Under the pieces are notes generated by a model. The model saw only the letters and a program-made list of their open reading frames with translations. It searched no databases and was not told where the DNA came from. This document shows, in pieces, positions 10,791 through 20,723 of a DNA stretch of 64,000 bases (position 1 is the stretch's first letter; each line of letters begins with the position of its first letter). The stretch is from Pseudomonas cavernicola (lineage in GTDB: Bacteria > Pseudomonadota > Gammaproteobacteria > Pseudomonadales > Pseudomonadaceae). Location of the stretch: contig NZ_QYUR01000002.1 in the NCBI RefSeq assembly GCF_003596405.1, forward strand, positions 512,501-576,500. Direction: 5' to 3'. A program made the translations under genes and the position numbers.

Positions 10791-11438
10791 ATGGCTACCG
10801 AACGCCACTACTCACCCGTCGACCGTCTGTTGCTGCAAGCCGATGCGGCGCTGCGCACGCTGCTGCCATTCAGCGGCCAGCCCTACCGTCCGTCACCGGC
10901 CCTGGTGCAACCCGAAGCCGAGCTGAATGCCGAAGACGCTCGGCATGTCGCCGGGCTGATGCGCATCAACCATACCGGCGAGGTCTGCGCCCAGGCCCTC
11001 TATCAAGGCCAAGCGCTGACCGCCAAGCTGCCGCATGTGCGCACCGCGATGGAACATGCGGCCGATGAAGAAGTGGATCACCTGGCTTGGTGCGAGCAAC
11101 GTATCCGCCAGCTGGGCAGCCATCCGAGCGTGCTCAATCCGTTGTTCTATGGCCTGTCCTTTGGCGTCGGCGCAGTCGCCGGCCTGATCAGCGACCGAGT
11201 CAGCCTGGGCTTTGTCGCCGCGACTGAAGATCAAGTGTGCAAACACCTGGACGAGCATCTGACCCAACTGCCGATCAAAGATGAAAAGTCCCGCGCCATT
11301 CTCGAACAGATGCGCAGCGATGAAGCGCAACACGCCGCTAGCGCACTCGAGGCCGGCGGTTTTCGTTTCCCGGCGCCGATCAAGTTCGGCATGAGCTTGC
11401 TGGCGAAGGTGATGACCAAGAGCACCTACCGTATTTGA
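10791..11438 (+). CDS. coq7: 2-polyprenyl-3-methyl-6-methoxy-1,4-benzoquinone monooxygenase
   Basis: This is a 215-residue Coq7/CatA-type di-iron hydroxylase. Ligand motifs are visible at [28 protein letters not shown] (ExxH) and the C-terminal [13 protein letters not shown] (ExxH). It carries out the last hydroxylation of ubiquinone synthesis at the membrane. The ATG at 10791 follows TCCGGAGG by a suitable distance. The gene stands alone, and a MITE-like element ends 63 nt upstream of its start, so its promoter must lie in or just after that element. Confidence 0.96.
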   Translation: MATERHYSPVDRLLLQADAALRTLLPFSGQPYRPSPALVQPEAELNAEDARHVAGLMRINHTGEVCAQALYQGQALTAKLPHVRTAMEHAADEEVDHLAWCEQRIRQLGSHPSVLNPLFYGLSFGVGAVAGLISDRVSLGFVAATEDQVCKHLDEHLTQLPIKDEKSRAILEQMRSDEAQHAASALEAGGFRFPAPIKFGMSLLAKVMTKSTYRI

Positions 11439-11615
11439 CTACTCAGTCGGGGCAAAACCTACCCCGGCGGCCCTACTCCACGGTGCCCCCGACACCTTCC
11501 TTAGCTAGCCATATAGCGCCTAGGAAAATTCTGATTTTCAGGTAAGAGCGCTTAGCCATCTCTGGCGAACACTACAATTCCCCTCCGGCTTCACAACCCC
11601 TTCCGGAGGCTTACC

Positions 11616-12389
11616 TTGTCATCTTTTCCGTTTACCCGAAAACTTCTGCTTCCTCTGCTGCTCGCCCTCCCCCTGCAAACCTTCGCCTCATCCGATGCGC
11701 ATTGGACCTATCAAGGCGATAACGGCCCCGACCATTGGGGCGAACTGGGAGGCGCGCTTGAAAACGCCCAATGCGCCAAGGGCCATGCCCAGTCGCCGAT
11801 CGACATCAACATGCAGCAGGTACAGCACCAGAAAGTTGTCGCCGACGACCTGCACATCAACTACGAACGCAGCTCGCTCAAGCTGGCCAACAATGGCCAT
11901 ACCATCCAGGCCACTCTCGATGTGAACAATACCCTCACCTATAAAGGCGAGGCCTATCGCTTGCTGCAGTTCCACTTCCACACTCCGAGCGAACACCAGT
12001 TCAACCACCAGAGCTACCCGATGGAAATGCATCTGGTGAATCAGGGCAAAAACGGGCAGCTACTCGTGCTCAGCCTTCTCATCGAGGAAGGCAAGAAAAA
12101 CCACGAACTGGCCGCCTTGTGGGAAGCCCTGCCGAGAATCAAAGGGAAAACCGCCGTCCTTAATGAGAAGACCGCGCCCGACCTCGGCAAATTACTGCCA
12201 GAACACAGCAAGCATGCGTTCTATCAAGGCTCGCTTACTACCCCGCCTTGCACCGAAGCCGTGCAATGGGTGCTGTTCGAACAGCCGATCGAACTGTCGC
12301 ACCAGCAGATAGAGCAATTCCGCCAGCTGTTCCCGGACAACCATCGCCCAGTACAACCGCTCAATGGGCGGGAAGTGGACGAGGACTGA
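11616..12389 (+). CDS. Periplasmic alpha-carbonic anhydrase
   Basis: The protein has 257 residues and starts at TTG 11616, six bases after GGAGG, with a signal peptide ending near LPLQTFASS. The alpha-class zinc histidines are visible in LLQFHFHTPSEHQ and MEMHLVNQG. The family motifs HWGELGG, SPIDI and GSLTTPPCTEAVQWVLFE are intact. It interconverts CO2 and bicarbonate in the periplasm. The gene is monocistronic, followed by a strong bidirectional terminator. Confidence 0.94.
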   Translation: MSSFPFTRKLLLPLLLALPLQTFASSDAHWTYQGDNGPDHWGELGGALENAQCAKGHAQSPIDINMQQVQHQKVVADDLHINYERSSLKLANNGHTIQATLDVNNTLTYKGEAYRLLQFHFHTPSEHQFNHQSYPMEMHLVNQGKNGQLLVLSLLIEEGKKNHELAALWEALPRIKGKTAVLNEKTAPDLGKLLPEHSKHAFYQGSLTTPPCTEAVQWVLFEQPIELSHQQIEQFRQLFPDNHRPVQPLNGREVDED

Positions 12390-12408
12390 TTACCCCGACC
12401 GAACCCTC

Positions 12409-12448
12409 GCTCACAAAAAAGCCCGCTCTCGCGGGCTTTTTTGTGAGC
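12409..12448. terminator. Bidirectional intrinsic terminator between carbonic anhydrase and speD
   Basis: A perfect 18-bp inverted repeat (12409-12426 and 12431-12448) has the core GCCCGC-TCTC-GCGGGC flanked by A6 on one side and T6 on the other. It can end transcripts from both converging genes. Confidence 0.95.
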
Positions 12449-12462
12449 GGAAAACGGGAAAC

Positions 12463-13257
12463 TCAGCGCGGCATGTTGCGCGCGGATACTATCTCCAGCA
12501 TTTCGTGCTTGACCCGAGTCGTCACCAGCTCGCGTTGCTCGCTGGAAAGATTCTGCGTGGCGTCGCCGAACAGGTAGTTATCCAGCTCGAACTCCTTGAG
12601 CAGCATCTTGGTGTGGAACAAGTTCTCTTGGTACACGTTGACGTCGGTCATTTGATAGGCCGCCTGCGTGTCCTCGGACAGGTAGTTCTGGATCGAGTTG
12701 ATCTCGTGATCGATGAAATGCTTCTTGCCTTCCACGTCACGGGTAAAACCACGCACCCGATAGTCGACCGTGACGATGTCCGAATCGAACTGGTGGATCA
12801 GATAGTTCAGTGCCTTCAGCGGCGTGATCACCCCGCAGGTGGACACGTCGATATCCACCCGGAAGGTCGCGATGCCTTCCACCGGATGGATCTCCGGGTA
12901 GGTGTGCACGGTGATATGGCTTTTATCCAGGTGCGCCAGAATGGTTTCCGGCAGCGGGCCTGGCGACTCCTCGATCTGGCTGTCGGTCGGGGTGACCGGC
13001 TGCTCAGAGATCAGAATGGTCACGCTAGCGCCTTGCGGGTCGTAATCCTGGCGGGCGATATTGAGGATATTGGCACCGATAATGTCGACAACATCGGTGA
13101 GAATCTGCGTCAGGCGCGCGGCGTCGTACTCTTCATTGATGTACTGGACGTAGGCCTGCTGGTCTTCCGGCGTTTCCGCGTAGCAGATGTCATAGATGTT
13201 GAAGCTCAAGGTCTTCGTCAGGTTATTGAACCCGTGGAGCTTGAGTTTGCTTTTCAC
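12463..13257 (-). CDS. speD: S-adenosylmethionine decarboxylase proenzyme
   Basis: The protein has 264 residues, the length of the E. coli class 1A enzyme. The self-cleavage site lies in [13 protein letters not shown]: cleavage before S113 would create the pyruvoyl group. The start matches relatives ([27 protein letters not shown]). It supplies decarboxylated AdoMet for spermidine synthesis. It faces the carbonic anhydrase across a shared terminator. Its upstream neighbour, also leftward, is the OsmC gene about 250 nt away. Confidence 0.96.
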   Translation of the reverse strand: MKSKLKLHGFNNLTKTLSFNIYDICYAETPEDQQAYVQYINEEYDAARLTQILTDVVDIIGANILNIARQDYDPQGASVTILISEQPVTPTDSQIEESPGPLPETILAHLDKSHITVHTYPEIHPVEGIATFRVDIDVSTCGVITPLKALNYLIHQFDSDIVTVDYRVRGFTRDVEGKKHFIDHEINSIQNYLSEDTQAAYQMTDVNVYQENLFHTKMLLKEFELDNYLFGDATQNLSSEQRELVTTRVKHEMLEIVSARNMPR

Positions 13258-13504
13258 CGTAGGTAACTCTCTTTAGCTATGCGGCACTGCCGCGTGATCG
13301 AGCATGCCCGTCAGATGCGAACGACGCGTCTGCGTAGGACGGTTAACACCTCTTCGCGATGGCGATTTTGGTTGTTTGTTCGAGGCCCTGACCCGATGAC
13401 CAGCAGCCCCTGAAAAAGGGGCGCCATTATGCAGAGGTCAGTAACCTGCTGCCAGAGTGTGCGCCACTTTTGTGATGCTAGGATGTCGGCCGCCAAGTGG
13501 CGAC

Positions 13505-13933
13505 TCAAGCGAGTTCGATGATCTCGTAATCGTGGGTGATCTCTACACCACCGCGACCAAGCATGATCGACGCCGAGCAGTACTTCTCCGCCGACAGTTC
13601 GACGGCGCGCTTCACCTGCGCCTCTTTGAGGCCACGGCCCTTGACCACGAAATGCACGTGAATCTTGGTGAAAACCTTCGGCTCTTCGCTGGCGCGCTCG
13701 GCTTCGAGAAACGCTTCGCAGCTTTCCACCGGCTGGCGGGATTTTTTCAGGATACTGACCACATCGAAATTGGTGCAGCCACCCAGGCCGATCAGCAGCA
13801 TTTCCATCGGGCGCACGCCGAGATTGCGCCCACCGCTCTCCGGCGGGCCATCCATCACCACGGCGTGACCGCTGCCAGACTCACCGAGAAACAGAGCTTC
13901 GCCAGCCCACTGAATGCGTGCTTTCATTGCCAC
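13505..13933 (-). CDS. OsmC family protein
   Basis: This is a 142-residue OsmC/Ohr-fold protein. The two family cysteines are visible in GLGGCTNFDVVSIL and ESCEAFLEAE. OsmC relatives are thiol peroxidases acting on organic hydroperoxides, but this subgroup (MKARIQWAGEALFLGESGSGHAVVMDGPP) is less studied. It lies between speD and vfr, as in P. aeruginosa (around PA0653), and is divergent from vfr with 228 nt between the starts. Confidence 0.9.
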   Translation of the reverse strand: MAMKARIQWAGEALFLGESGSGHAVVMDGPPESGGRNLGVRPMEMLLIGLGGCTNFDVVSILKKSRQPVESCEAFLEAERASEEPKVFTKIHVHFVVKGRGLKEAQVKRAVELSAEKYCSASIMLGRGGVEITHDYEIIELA

Positions 13934-14161
13934 GACTCCGCTGTTAAAAAGAGCGGCCAGCTTAGCACAGCGCTATAGACGAACTTAGTCACAGCAGAGC
14001 GCCTGATAGTCATAACGCAGATGTTAGCTACGTCGCAAAACCGATCAACGGTCATGAGTGTCTGTTAAGCTGACGCCGGATTACTGGCACACTTGGCCTG
14101 ATAACTTATAAGAAATTGCCGGCTAGACAAAGGCTTACATTTATTCTTTCGGGGCTTGGGC

Positions 14162-14806
14162 ATGGTAGCGATAACACTTACACCTAAAATAAAAAATCTC
14201 GACAAACTTCTCGCTCACTGTCACCGCCGTCGCTACACCGCCAAAAGCACCATCATCTATGCCGGCGATCGCTGTGAAACCCTATTCTTCATCGTCAAAG
14301 GCTCGGTCACTATCCTGATCGAGGATGACGATGGCCGCGAGATGATCATCGCCTACCTCAACTCCGGGGATTTCTTCGGCGAGATGGGGCTGTTTGAAAA
14401 AGACGGCAGCGAGAAAGAACGTAGCGCCTGGGTGCGTGCGAAAACCGAATGTGAAGTGGCCGAACTGAGCTACGCCAAGTTTCGCGAGCTGACCCAACAA
14501 GACCCGGACATCCTCTATGCCCTCGGCAGTCAGATGGCCGAGCGCCTGCGCAACACCACGCGCAAGGTCGGCGACCTGGCCTTCCTCGACGTCACCGGGC
14601 GCGTCGCCCGCACCCTGCTGGACCTGTGCAAACAGCCGGATGCCATGACCCACCCGGACGGCATGCAGATCAAGATCACTCGCCAGGAAATCGGCCGTAT
14701 CGTCGGCTGCTCGCGCGAAATGGTCGGTCGCGTGCTCAAAGCCCTGGAAGAACAAGGGCTGGTCAACGTCAAAGGGAAAACCATGGTGGTGTTCGGCACG
14801 CGCTGA
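14162..14806 (+). CDS. vfr: cAMP-binding global regulator Vfr
   Basis: Starting at [17 protein letters not shown] the protein has 214 residues and matches P. aeruginosa Vfr almost throughout, as I recall that sequence. An upstream TTG would add two residues. Residues ~15-130 form the cyclic-nucleotide domain (phosphate-binding [22 protein letters not shown]). The C-terminal winged helix has the recognition helix [21 protein letters not shown]. Vfr is a CRP homologue controlling virulence, quorum sensing and twitching in P. aeruginosa. A perfect hairpin terminator follows. Confidence 0.97.
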   Translation: MVAITLTPKIKNLDKLLAHCHRRRYTAKSTIIYAGDRCETLFFIVKGSVTILIEDDDGREMIIAYLNSGDFFGEMGLFEKDGSEKERSAWVRAKTECEVAELSYAKFRELTQQDPDILYALGSQMAERLRNTTRKVGDLAFLDVTGRVARTLLDLCKQPDAMTHPDGMQIKITRQEIGRIVGCSREMVGRVLKALEEQGLVNVKGKTMVVFGTR

Positions 14807-14816
14807 ACCCTCCAGG

Positions 14817-14852
14817 CATGAAAAAGCCGGCGCATGCGCCGGCTTTTTCATG
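14817..14852. terminator. Bidirectional intrinsic terminator between vfr and trpC
   Basis: A perfect 36-nt palindrome centred on GGCGCATGCGCC has A5 and T5 flanks. It lies between convergent genes and can serve both strands. Confidence 0.95.
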
Positions 14853-14868
14853 GGCGTGGCTTAACCCT

Positions 14869-15705
14869 TCAATCGACGTCGGGACTGGTCAGCACGCGAT
14901 TACGCTCGGGGAAGAACAAGCGCTGCAGCTCGGCACCGGGGTTATCCGCACGCATAAAGGCCTCGCCGACCAGGAAACCGTAGACCTCGCTGATTTCCAT
15001 CAATTCGACATCCGCACGGTTCATGATCCCGCTTTCGGTCACCACCAGACGCTCACGAGGAATCCGCGGCAGCAGATCAAGGGTGGTTTCCAGACTGACT
15101 TCGAAGGTATGCAGATTGCGGTTGTTGATGCCGATCAGCGGTGTGTCGAGGGTCTTTAGCGCCCGCTCCAGCTCATCGCCATCGTGCACCTCGACCAGCA
15201 CATCCAAGCCAAAACTTTTCGCCACCGCGGCCAATTCGGCCATCCGCACATCGTCCAGCGCTGAAACAATCAACAGCACGCAATCAGCTCCGAGGGCTCG
15301 TGCCTCGACGATTTGATAGGGATCGATCATGAAATCCTTGCGGATCACCGGCAGGCTGCAGGCGGCACGCGCTTGCTGCAGATAGCGATCGGCGCCCTGG
15401 AAGAAGTCCACGTCGGTCAACACCGACAGGCAGGTTGCGCCGCCGGCCTCGTAACTTTTAGCGATCTCTGCCGGCACGAAGTGTTCACGCAGCACGCCCT
15501 TGCTCGGCGAGGCTTTCTTGATCTCGGCGATCACCGCGGGCTCTTTGCGCCTGGCGCAAGCCAGCAGCGCATTGGCAAACCCGCGCGGCGCATCGGCCGC
15601 TCGCGCCTCGCGCTCGAGCTCCGCCAGGCTGACCAACGCACGCCGGGCAGCCACTTCCTCAACTTTGCGAGCGAGGATATTTTCGAGGACGGTGGGCACG
15701 CTCAC
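14869..15705 (-). CDS. trpC: Indole-3-glycerol phosphate synthase
   Basis: This is a 278-residue (beta/alpha)8 enzyme with the family sequence [62 protein letters not shown] and VTESGI. It closes the indole ring from CdRP in tryptophan synthesis. Its ATG overlaps the trpD stop by 4 nt, so translation is coupled. It is the last gene of the leftward trpEGDC block and ends at the shared terminator with vfr. Confidence 0.97.
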   Translation of the reverse strand: MSVPTVLENILARKVEEVAARRALVSLAELEREARAADAPRGFANALLACARRKEPAVIAEIKKASPSKGVLREHFVPAEIAKSYEAGGATCLSVLTDVDFFQGADRYLQQARAACSLPVIRKDFMIDPYQIVEARALGADCVLLIVSALDDVRMAELAAVAKSFGLDVLVEVHDGDELERALKTLDTPLIGINNRNLHTFEVSLETTLDLLPRIPRERLVVTESGIMNRADVELMEISEVYGFLVGEAFMRADNPGAELQRLFFPERNRVLTSPDVD

Positions 15706-16748
15706 GCTTCATTCTCCTGGCGGAACACCGCGGTCAAGGACACCAGCTCTTCCAGTTTTTCGCGGGCCAGCCCTGTGTGCAGCGCATCGTGAGCCAGGTG
15801 TACACCTTCCCTCAAGCTGCTGGCATGATCCGCGGCATAGAGTGCGGCGCCGGCATTGAGGACGATCATGTCGGCAGCTTTCTGACCGCTCTCGGTCTTG
15901 CGTCGGCCGAGAGCATCGCGGATCAACTCCAACGACGCTTTCGGGGTGTCCACCGTCAAACCGATCAGACTCTGGCTCTTGATGCCGAAGTCTTCCGGCT
16001 GGATGCGGTACTCGCTGATCACACCGTTGTTCAGTTCCGCAACGAAGGTTGGCGCCGCCAAGCTGATCTCGTCGAGCCCATCCTGCGCATGCACGACCAA
16101 CACATGCTCGCTGCCCAGACGTTGCAGCACTTCGGCCATCGGCCGGCACAGCGCCTGGCTGAACACACCGATCACCTGGTGCTTCACCGCAGCCGGGTTG
16201 GTCATCGGCCCGAGCATGTTGAACAAGGTACGCAAGCCCAGTTCACGGCGCGGGCCGATCGCATGCTTCATCGCGCCATGATGGGCCGGCGCGAACATGA
16301 AGCCCACACCGACCGTCTCGACACAACGGGCCACCTGTTCAGGGGTGAGACTCAGGTAAACCCCGGCGGCCTCGAGCAAGTCGGCACTGCCGCTCTTGCC
16401 GGACACCGCACGGTTGCCATGTTTGGCCACGTTGCCGCCCGCCGCCGCGACCACGAAAGCCGCCGCAGTGGAGACATTGAACACGTTCATGCCGTCACCA
16501 CCGGTGCCGCAGGTGTCGACCAAGTGTTCGGCGTTGATATGCACCGGCGCGGCCAGCTCGCGCATGACTTGGGCGGCACCGGTGATTTCGTCGATGGTCT
16601 CACTCTTCATGCGCATGCCCATCAGGAAGGCACCGATCTGCGCGTCAGTGCACTGCCCGGTCATGATTTCGCGCATGACGTCCTGCATTTCTTCTGTCGT
16701 CAGGCTCAGTTGGCTGACTACCCGATTGAGGGCTCCCTTGATATCCAT
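15702..16748 (-). CDS. trpD: Anthranilate phosphoribosyltransferase
   Basis: The start is chosen at [14 protein letters not shown], giving 348 residues, the usual length; the six-codon extension upstream lies inside trpG. The nucleoside-phosphotransferase family motifs are visible: [18 protein letters not shown] (PRPP binding), [15 protein letters not shown] and [15 protein letters not shown]. It transfers phosphoribose to anthranilate. Its start lies 1 nt after the trpG stop and its stop overlaps trpC, which shows tight coupling. Confidence 0.97.
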   Translation of the reverse strand: MDIKGALNRVVSQLSLTTEEMQDVMREIMTGQCTDAQIGAFLMGMRMKSETIDEITGAAQVMRELAAPVHINAEHLVDTCGTGGDGMNVFNVSTAAAFVVAAAGGNVAKHGNRAVSGKSGSADLLEAAGVYLSLTPEQVARCVETVGVGFMFAPAHHGAMKHAIGPRRELGLRTLFNMLGPMTNPAAVKHQVIGVFSQALCRPMAEVLQRLGSEHVLVVHAQDGLDEISLAAPTFVAELNNGVISEYRIQPEDFGIKSQSLIGLTVDTPKASLELIRDALGRRKTESGQKAADMIVLNAGAALYAADHASSLREGVHLAHDALHTGLAREKLEELVSLTAVFRQENEA

Positions 16749-16749
16749 C

Positions 16750-17343
16750 TCAGCGCACGCCCCCACTCTGCTTCAGGAAATTGGCAAACAATTCGTGACC
16801 TTGCTCGGTAAGGATAGATTCCGGATGGAACTGCACCCCCTCGATGTTCAAGGTTTTATGCCGCAGCCCCATGATCTCGTCCACAGAGCCGTCTTCATGT
16901 TGAGTCCAGGCGGTCATTTCCAGGCAGTCCGGCAGGGTTTCGCGCTTGACCACTAAGGAATGGTAGCGGGTTACCGTCAGCGGGTTGTTCAGCCCACTGA
17001 ATACGCCCTGGTTTTCGTGAACTACCGGGCTGGTCTTGCCGTGCATCACCCGGCGCGCACGCACCACATCGCCGCCAAAGGCCTGGCCGATGCTTTGATG
17101 GCCAAGGCAAACGCCGAGGATCGGCAGCTTGCCGGCGAAGTGCTCGATCACCGCCAGCGACACGCCGGCTTCGGTCGGCGTGCAGGGGCCGGGCGAAACC
17201 ACAATGCGCTCAGGGTTCAGCGCGGCGATTTGCGCCACCGTCAACTCGTCGTTGCGGATGACTTTCACCTCTGCACCGAGCTCGCCGAGGTACTGCACGA
17301 CGTTGTAGGTGAAAGAGTCATAGTTATCGATCATTAACAGCAT
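16750..17343 (-). CDS. trpG: Anthranilate synthase glutamine amidotransferase subunit
   Basis: This is a 197-residue class I glutamine amidotransferase. The catalytic cysteine lies in [17 protein letters not shown] (C79), and the His-Glu pair in [14 protein letters not shown]. It releases ammonia from glutamine for TrpE. It begins 11 nt after trpE here. In P. aeruginosa PAO1 trpG is separated from trpE by a pyocin gene cluster, so this contiguous trpEGDC order is a difference. Confidence 0.97.
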   Translation of the reverse strand: MLLMIDNYDSFTYNVVQYLGELGAEVKVIRNDELTVAQIAALNPERIVVSPGPCTPTEAGVSLAVIEHFAGKLPILGVCLGHQSIGQAFGGDVVRARRVMHGKTSPVVHENQGVFSGLNNPLTVTRYHSLVVKRETLPDCLEMTAWTQHEDGSVDEIMGLRHKTLNIEGVQFHPESILTEQGHELFANFLKQSGGVR

Positions 17344-17354
17344 GTCAGTGCTCC

Positions 17355-18842
17355 TCAGGCGTCGGTCTTGGTGGTTTGTTCGGCCAAAGCCACGGCGCGG
17401 AACATCGCGCGACGTTTATTCAGCGTTTCTTCCCACTCCAGCGCCGGCACCGAGTCGGCGACGATGCCACCGCCGGCCTGTACATGCAGTTCGCCGTTTT
17501 TAATCACCGCGGTGCGGATCGCAATCGCGGTGTCCATATTACCGTTCCACGCCAGGTAGCCCACGGCACCGCCGTAGACCCCGCGCTTGACCGGCTCCAA
17601 CTCGTCGATGATTTCCATCGCGCGGATCTTCGGCGCGCCGGACAAGGTGCCCGCAGGCAGAATCGCCCGTAGCGCATCCATCGCCGTCAGGCCGCTTTTC
17701 AATTGGCCGGTGACATTGGAGACGATGTGCATGACGTTGGAATAACGCTCGATGACCATTTTCTCGGTGAGCTTCACCGAGCCGATTTCCGAAACCCGAC
17801 CGGTGTCGTTACGGCCCAGGTCGATCAGCATCAGGTGCTCGGCGATTTCCTTGTCATCGGACAGCAGATCCTCCTCCAACGCCAAATCGGCCGCTTCGGT
17901 GGCGCCGCGTGGACGGGTGCCGGCGATCGGGCGTACGGTGATCAGATTGTCCTCGACCCGCACCAGCACTTCCGGCGAGCTGCCCACCACGTGGAAGTCG
18001 CCGAAGTTGAAGAAGTACATATAGGGCGTCGGGTTGAAGCAGCGCAGCGCCCGGTACAAATCGATCGGAGCCGCCTTGAAGTCGATGGACATGCGCTGCG
18101 ACGGCACCACCTGCATGCAGTCACCGGCGAGGATGTATTCCTTGATGGTATCCACCGAGCGCTCGTAGTCCTCACGGGTGAAGCTGGAGCGGAACAATGG
18201 CTCGGCGCCCGACTCCTTGCTGAAGTCCAGGCCACGCCGGGGGGTGATCGGCTGACGGAGTTTTTCCAGCAGCGCTTCCAACTGCGCCAGGCCGTTTTCG
18301 TAGGCGCTTTCCTGCGCGGGGTCTGCCAGGACGATTGCGTGCATCTTGCCCGCCAGATTGTCGAACACCACCACGGCATCGGAGACCATCAGCAGGATAT
18401 CCGGAACGCCCAGCGGATCGGGGTTCGGGCACTTGCTCAGGCGTTTCTCCACATAACGCACGCAGTCATAGCCGAAGTAGCCGACCAGTCCACCGTTGAA
18501 GCGCGGCAAACCCGGAATGCTCGGCACCTGGTAGCGCGCCTTGAACTGCTCGACGAAGGCCAGCGGATCTTCGGTCTCAAGCCGCTCGATCTCGACACCA
18601 TCGTGGCTCACGCTGATCTGATGCTCATGCACGCGCAGCACGGTGCGGCACGGCAGGCCAATGATCGAGTAGCGCCCCCATTTCTCGCCGCCCTGGACGG
18701 ATTCAAGCAGGTAGGTGTTCGGTTGATCGGCCAGCTTCAGGTAAATCGACAGCGGGGTGTCGAAGTCGGCCAGGGTTTCGCAGGCAAGCGGGATACGGTT
18801 ATAGCCGGCAGCGGCTAAACGCAGGAATTCGTCGCGGGTCAT
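17355..18842 (-). CDS. trpE: Anthranilate synthase component I
   Basis: The protein has 495 residues. The N-terminal region holds the tryptophan feedback pocket, with [20 protein letters not shown]. The C-terminal chorismate-utilising domain shows [52 protein letters not shown] and [15 protein letters not shown]. With TrpG it makes anthranilate from chorismate. A leader peptide gene and a 143-bp palindromic repeat lie in the 210 nt before its ATG, so attenuation control is likely. Confidence 0.97.
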   Translation of the reverse strand: MTRDEFLRLAAAGYNRIPLACETLADFDTPLSIYLKLADQPNTYLLESVQGGEKWGRYSIIGLPCRTVLRVHEHQISVSHDGVEIERLETEDPLAFVEQFKARYQVPSIPGLPRFNGGLVGYFGYDCVRYVEKRLSKCPNPDPLGVPDILLMVSDAVVVFDNLAGKMHAIVLADPAQESAYENGLAQLEALLEKLRQPITPRRGLDFSKESGAEPLFRSSFTREDYERSVDTIKEYILAGDCMQVVPSQRMSIDFKAAPIDLYRALRCFNPTPYMYFFNFGDFHVVGSSPEVLVRVEDNLITVRPIAGTRPRGATEAADLALEEDLLSDDKEIAEHLMLIDLGRNDTGRVSEIGSVKLTEKMVIERYSNVMHIVSNVTGQLKSGLTAMDALRAILPAGTLSGAPKIRAMEIIDELEPVKRGVYGGAVGYLAWNGNMDTAIAIRTAVIKNGELHVQAGGGIVADSVPALEWEETLNKRRAMFRAVALAEQTTKTDA

Positions 18843-18866
18843 GAATCAGCCTCGTGGCTTGAGGGT

Positions 18867-19009
18867 AAAAACCTATCTAATATCTGCTGCGCTTGGTGGG
18901 GCGGCGTTGAAACCAGGCTCGGACTGCTCATTTACAACTCGTAAACTCCGCGTCCTCGCCTGGTTTCGCCTTGCCTGACCTGCGCTCGCGACGATCTTAG
19001 ATTAGGTTT
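18867..19009. repeat. Long imperfect inverted-repeat element between trpL and trpE
   Basis: Two arms of about 51 nt, 18867-18918 and 18958-19009, are imperfect reverse complements. The outer ends read AAACCTATCTAATATC against its partner AATCTAAGAT...GGTTT, and the inner ends are exact (GAAACCAGGC / GCCTGGTTTC). The loop holds a small TTTAC-AACTC-GTAAA hairpin. It is non-coding and looks like a MITE or REPIN-type element. It occupies most of the leader region of trpE. Confidence 0.65.
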
Positions 19010-19052
19010 GGGTCGAATAGGCAAACGCACCGGCGAACCGGCCAGGATCAAA

Positions 19053-19097
19053 TCAGGCGCGCCAACGCCAACGGGCCAAGGTCTTGAGGATGTTCAT
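19053..19097 (-). promoter_or_regulatory. trpL: trpE leader peptide (trpL), in frame with the gph 3' end
   Basis: The short frame ATG (19097) to TGA (19053) encodes [14 protein letters not shown], with two tryptophan codons separated by one arginine codon just before the stop, as expected of a trp attenuation leader. It is in the same frame as gph, so the annotated gph protein ends with these residues. A stem GCCGG-TTCG-CCGG follows about 15 nt later, but I see no clean terminator with a T-tract. Attenuation of trpE is known in Pseudomonas; the exact structures here are inferred. Confidence 0.65.
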
Positions 19098-19904
19098 CCC
19101 AGACTTTATGAACCCTGATTTTACGAACCAATGTTTGCGGGTGACCACCACGATGGAATCTCTTTGGCGGGGGGATTGAGTAGTGTCGGGCAACGTTAGC
19201 GCAGCGGCTGGCTCGAAGCAACCAGGCAGCAGCTCGCGCAAATCATCGATCACCAGCGCCGGCGACTCTTCGGCGATCGGCCGGCCATGGTTATAACCGT
19301 AGCTCAGGGCCACGCAGAGCACGCCGGCGGCTTTGGCGGCCAGCACGTCGTTACGCGAGTCGCCGATAAACAGGGCGTCTTGCGCCTCGACCTCGGCCAT
19401 TTTCATCACATGCAGCAGCGCCGTCGGGTCGGGTTTCTGCTGCGGCAGGGTATCGCCGCCGATGATCCAGCGGAAATAGCGGCCGATGCGCATTTCATCC
19501 AGCAGCGGTGCGACAAAGCGCTCCGGCTTGTTGGTGATCAGCGCCATTTCGACGCCCTGCTTCTTCAGCCATTTCAGGGTTTCGCGTACGCCGGGATAGA
19601 CCACCGTTAACCCATGGCTGTCGGCGTATGCCTCCATAAACACCGCCAGGGCTTGCTCGGTGTCGGCTTCGCCCACCGCCGCATGCTGCATATCGTCGGC
19701 CAGGGCACGCCGCACCAGCACCCGTGCGCCATTGCCGACCCAGTTGCGCACCCGCTCGATACCGGCGACCGGCCGGCCGAGGGTCAGCAGCGTCTGGTCG
19801 ATAGCCGCCGCCAAATCCGGCACCGAATCGACCAAGGTGCCGTCCAGATCGAACATCACCAGCCGCGGCAGGCGACCGGGGAGCAACTGCTCGAAACCGC
19901 TCAT
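19053..19904 (-). CDS. gph: Phosphoglycolate phosphatase
   Basis: This is a 283-residue HAD phosphatase. Motif I is [10 protein letters not shown], motif II lies in [10 protein letters not shown], and motif III/IV includes [14 protein letters not shown]. It removes phosphate from 2-phosphoglycolate formed during DNA repair or oxidative metabolism. The ATG overlaps the rpe stop (ATGA). The last 14 residues coincide with the trp leader peptide, and just before them is a near-duplicate VKSG/IKSG stretch, so the true C-terminus is longer than in relatives with typical length near 272. Confidence 0.93.
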   Translation of the reverse strand: MSGFEQLLPGRLPRLVMFDLDGTLVDSVPDLAAAIDQTLLTLGRPVAGIERVRNWVGNGARVLVRRALADDMQHAAVGEADTEQALAVFMEAYADSHGLTVVYPGVRETLKWLKKQGVEMALITNKPERFVAPLLDEMRIGRYFRWIIGGDTLPQQKPDPTALLHVMKMAEVEAQDALFIGDSRNDVLAAKAAGVLCVALSYGYNHGRPIAEESPALVIDDLRELLPGCFEPAAALTLPDTTQSPRQRDSIVVVTRKHWFVKSGFIKSGMNILKTLARWRWRA

Positions 19905-20575
19905 CCGTGTGCGAGCGCCAGTTGTTCACGCATTTGTTGGATAACTGCGGCGTAGTCCGGCGTATTGAAGATGGCTGAACCGGCGACAAAGGTGTCGGCG
20001 CCGGCGGCGGCGATTTCGCGGATGTTCTGCAGATTCACCCCTCCGTCGATTTCCAGGCGAATCTCACGCCCGGAGGCGTCGATCAGCGCCCGCGCCTCAC
20101 GCAGTTTGTCGAGGGTGCCGGGAATGAACTGCTGCCCGCCGAAGCCAGGGTTGACGCTCATCAACAGGATCATGTCGACCTTGTCCATCACGTATTTCAG
20201 GCTTTCCAGCGAGGTGGCCGGATTGAACACCAGGCCGGCTTTGCAACCGCCATCCTTGATCAACTGCAGCGAGCGATCGATATGGAAGCTGGCGTCCGGA
20301 TGGAAGGTGATATAGCTGGCACCGGCCTCGATGAAGTCGCCAATCATGCGGTCGACCGGCGCAACCATCAGGTGCACGTCGATCGGCGCAGTGATGCCGT
20401 ACTTGCGCAGCGCCGCGCAGACCATCGGGCCCATGGTCAGGTTGGGCACGTAGTGGTTGTCCATCACATCGAAGTGGACGATGTCGGCGCCGGCGGCGAG
20501 GACGTTGTCGACGTCCTCGCCCAGGCGGGCGAAGTCGGCGGAGAGAATCGACGGAGCAATAGCGAAGGGCTGCAT
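19901..20575 (-). CDS. rpe: Ribulose-phosphate 3-epimerase
   Basis: The start is [21 protein letters not shown], giving 224 residues; the eleven codons upstream are not family-like. Barrel motifs are [51 protein letters not shown] and VAGSAIF. It interconverts ribulose-5-phosphate and xylulose-5-phosphate. It is translationally coupled to gph by a 4-nt overlap and is the first gene of the rpe-gph-trp block. Confidence 0.97.
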   Translation of the reverse strand: MQPFAIAPSILSADFARLGEDVDNVLAAGADIVHFDVMDNHYVPNLTMGPMVCAALRKYGITAPIDVHLMVAPVDRMIGDFIEAGASYITFHPDASFHIDRSLQLIKDGGCKAGLVFNPATSLESLKYVMDKVDMILLMSVNPGFGGQQFIPGTLDKLREARALIDASGREIRLEIDGGVNLQNIREIAAAGADTFVAGSAIFNTPDYAAVIQQMREQLALAHG

Positions 20576-20643
20576 GGCGCACCTCAGAGCAAAATCACGG
20601 TGGCGCACATTGTAGCCTGAGTCGATCGATCAGGCGGTTGTCA

Positions 20644-20693
20644 TGTGTCAGTGGCGGGCCTGCAACTTTGCTCGCAGACCAGCCCCTGACACA
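20644..20693. terminator. Imperfect 20-bp hairpin between agtD and rpe
   Basis: The arms 20644-20663 and 20674-20693 are reverse complements with 3 mismatches in 20. It lies downstream of leftward agtD's neighbour rpe and upstream-side of agtD's stop, with no T-tract. It may be a REP-type or transcript-stabilising hairpin rather than a true terminator. Confidence 0.4.
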
Positions 20694-20723
20694 GGCAAGC
20701 CCCAACAACGGCGGGCTCAGGCG

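Noticed and set aside
13934..14161. CRP/Vfr-type autoregulatory site upstream of vfr
   Set aside because: I looked for TGTGA-N6-TCACA-like symmetry and saw nothing convincing.
17703..18818. Open frame of 371 codons on the plus strand inside trpE
   Set aside because: Antisense shadow of trpE with Arg/His/Gln-rich composition and no family motif.
19098..19140. Sigma-70 promoter for the trp leader
   Set aside because: A weak TTGGTT/TAAAGT pair with 17-bp spacing exists, but the start would fall on the leader ATG, so it cannot be called.
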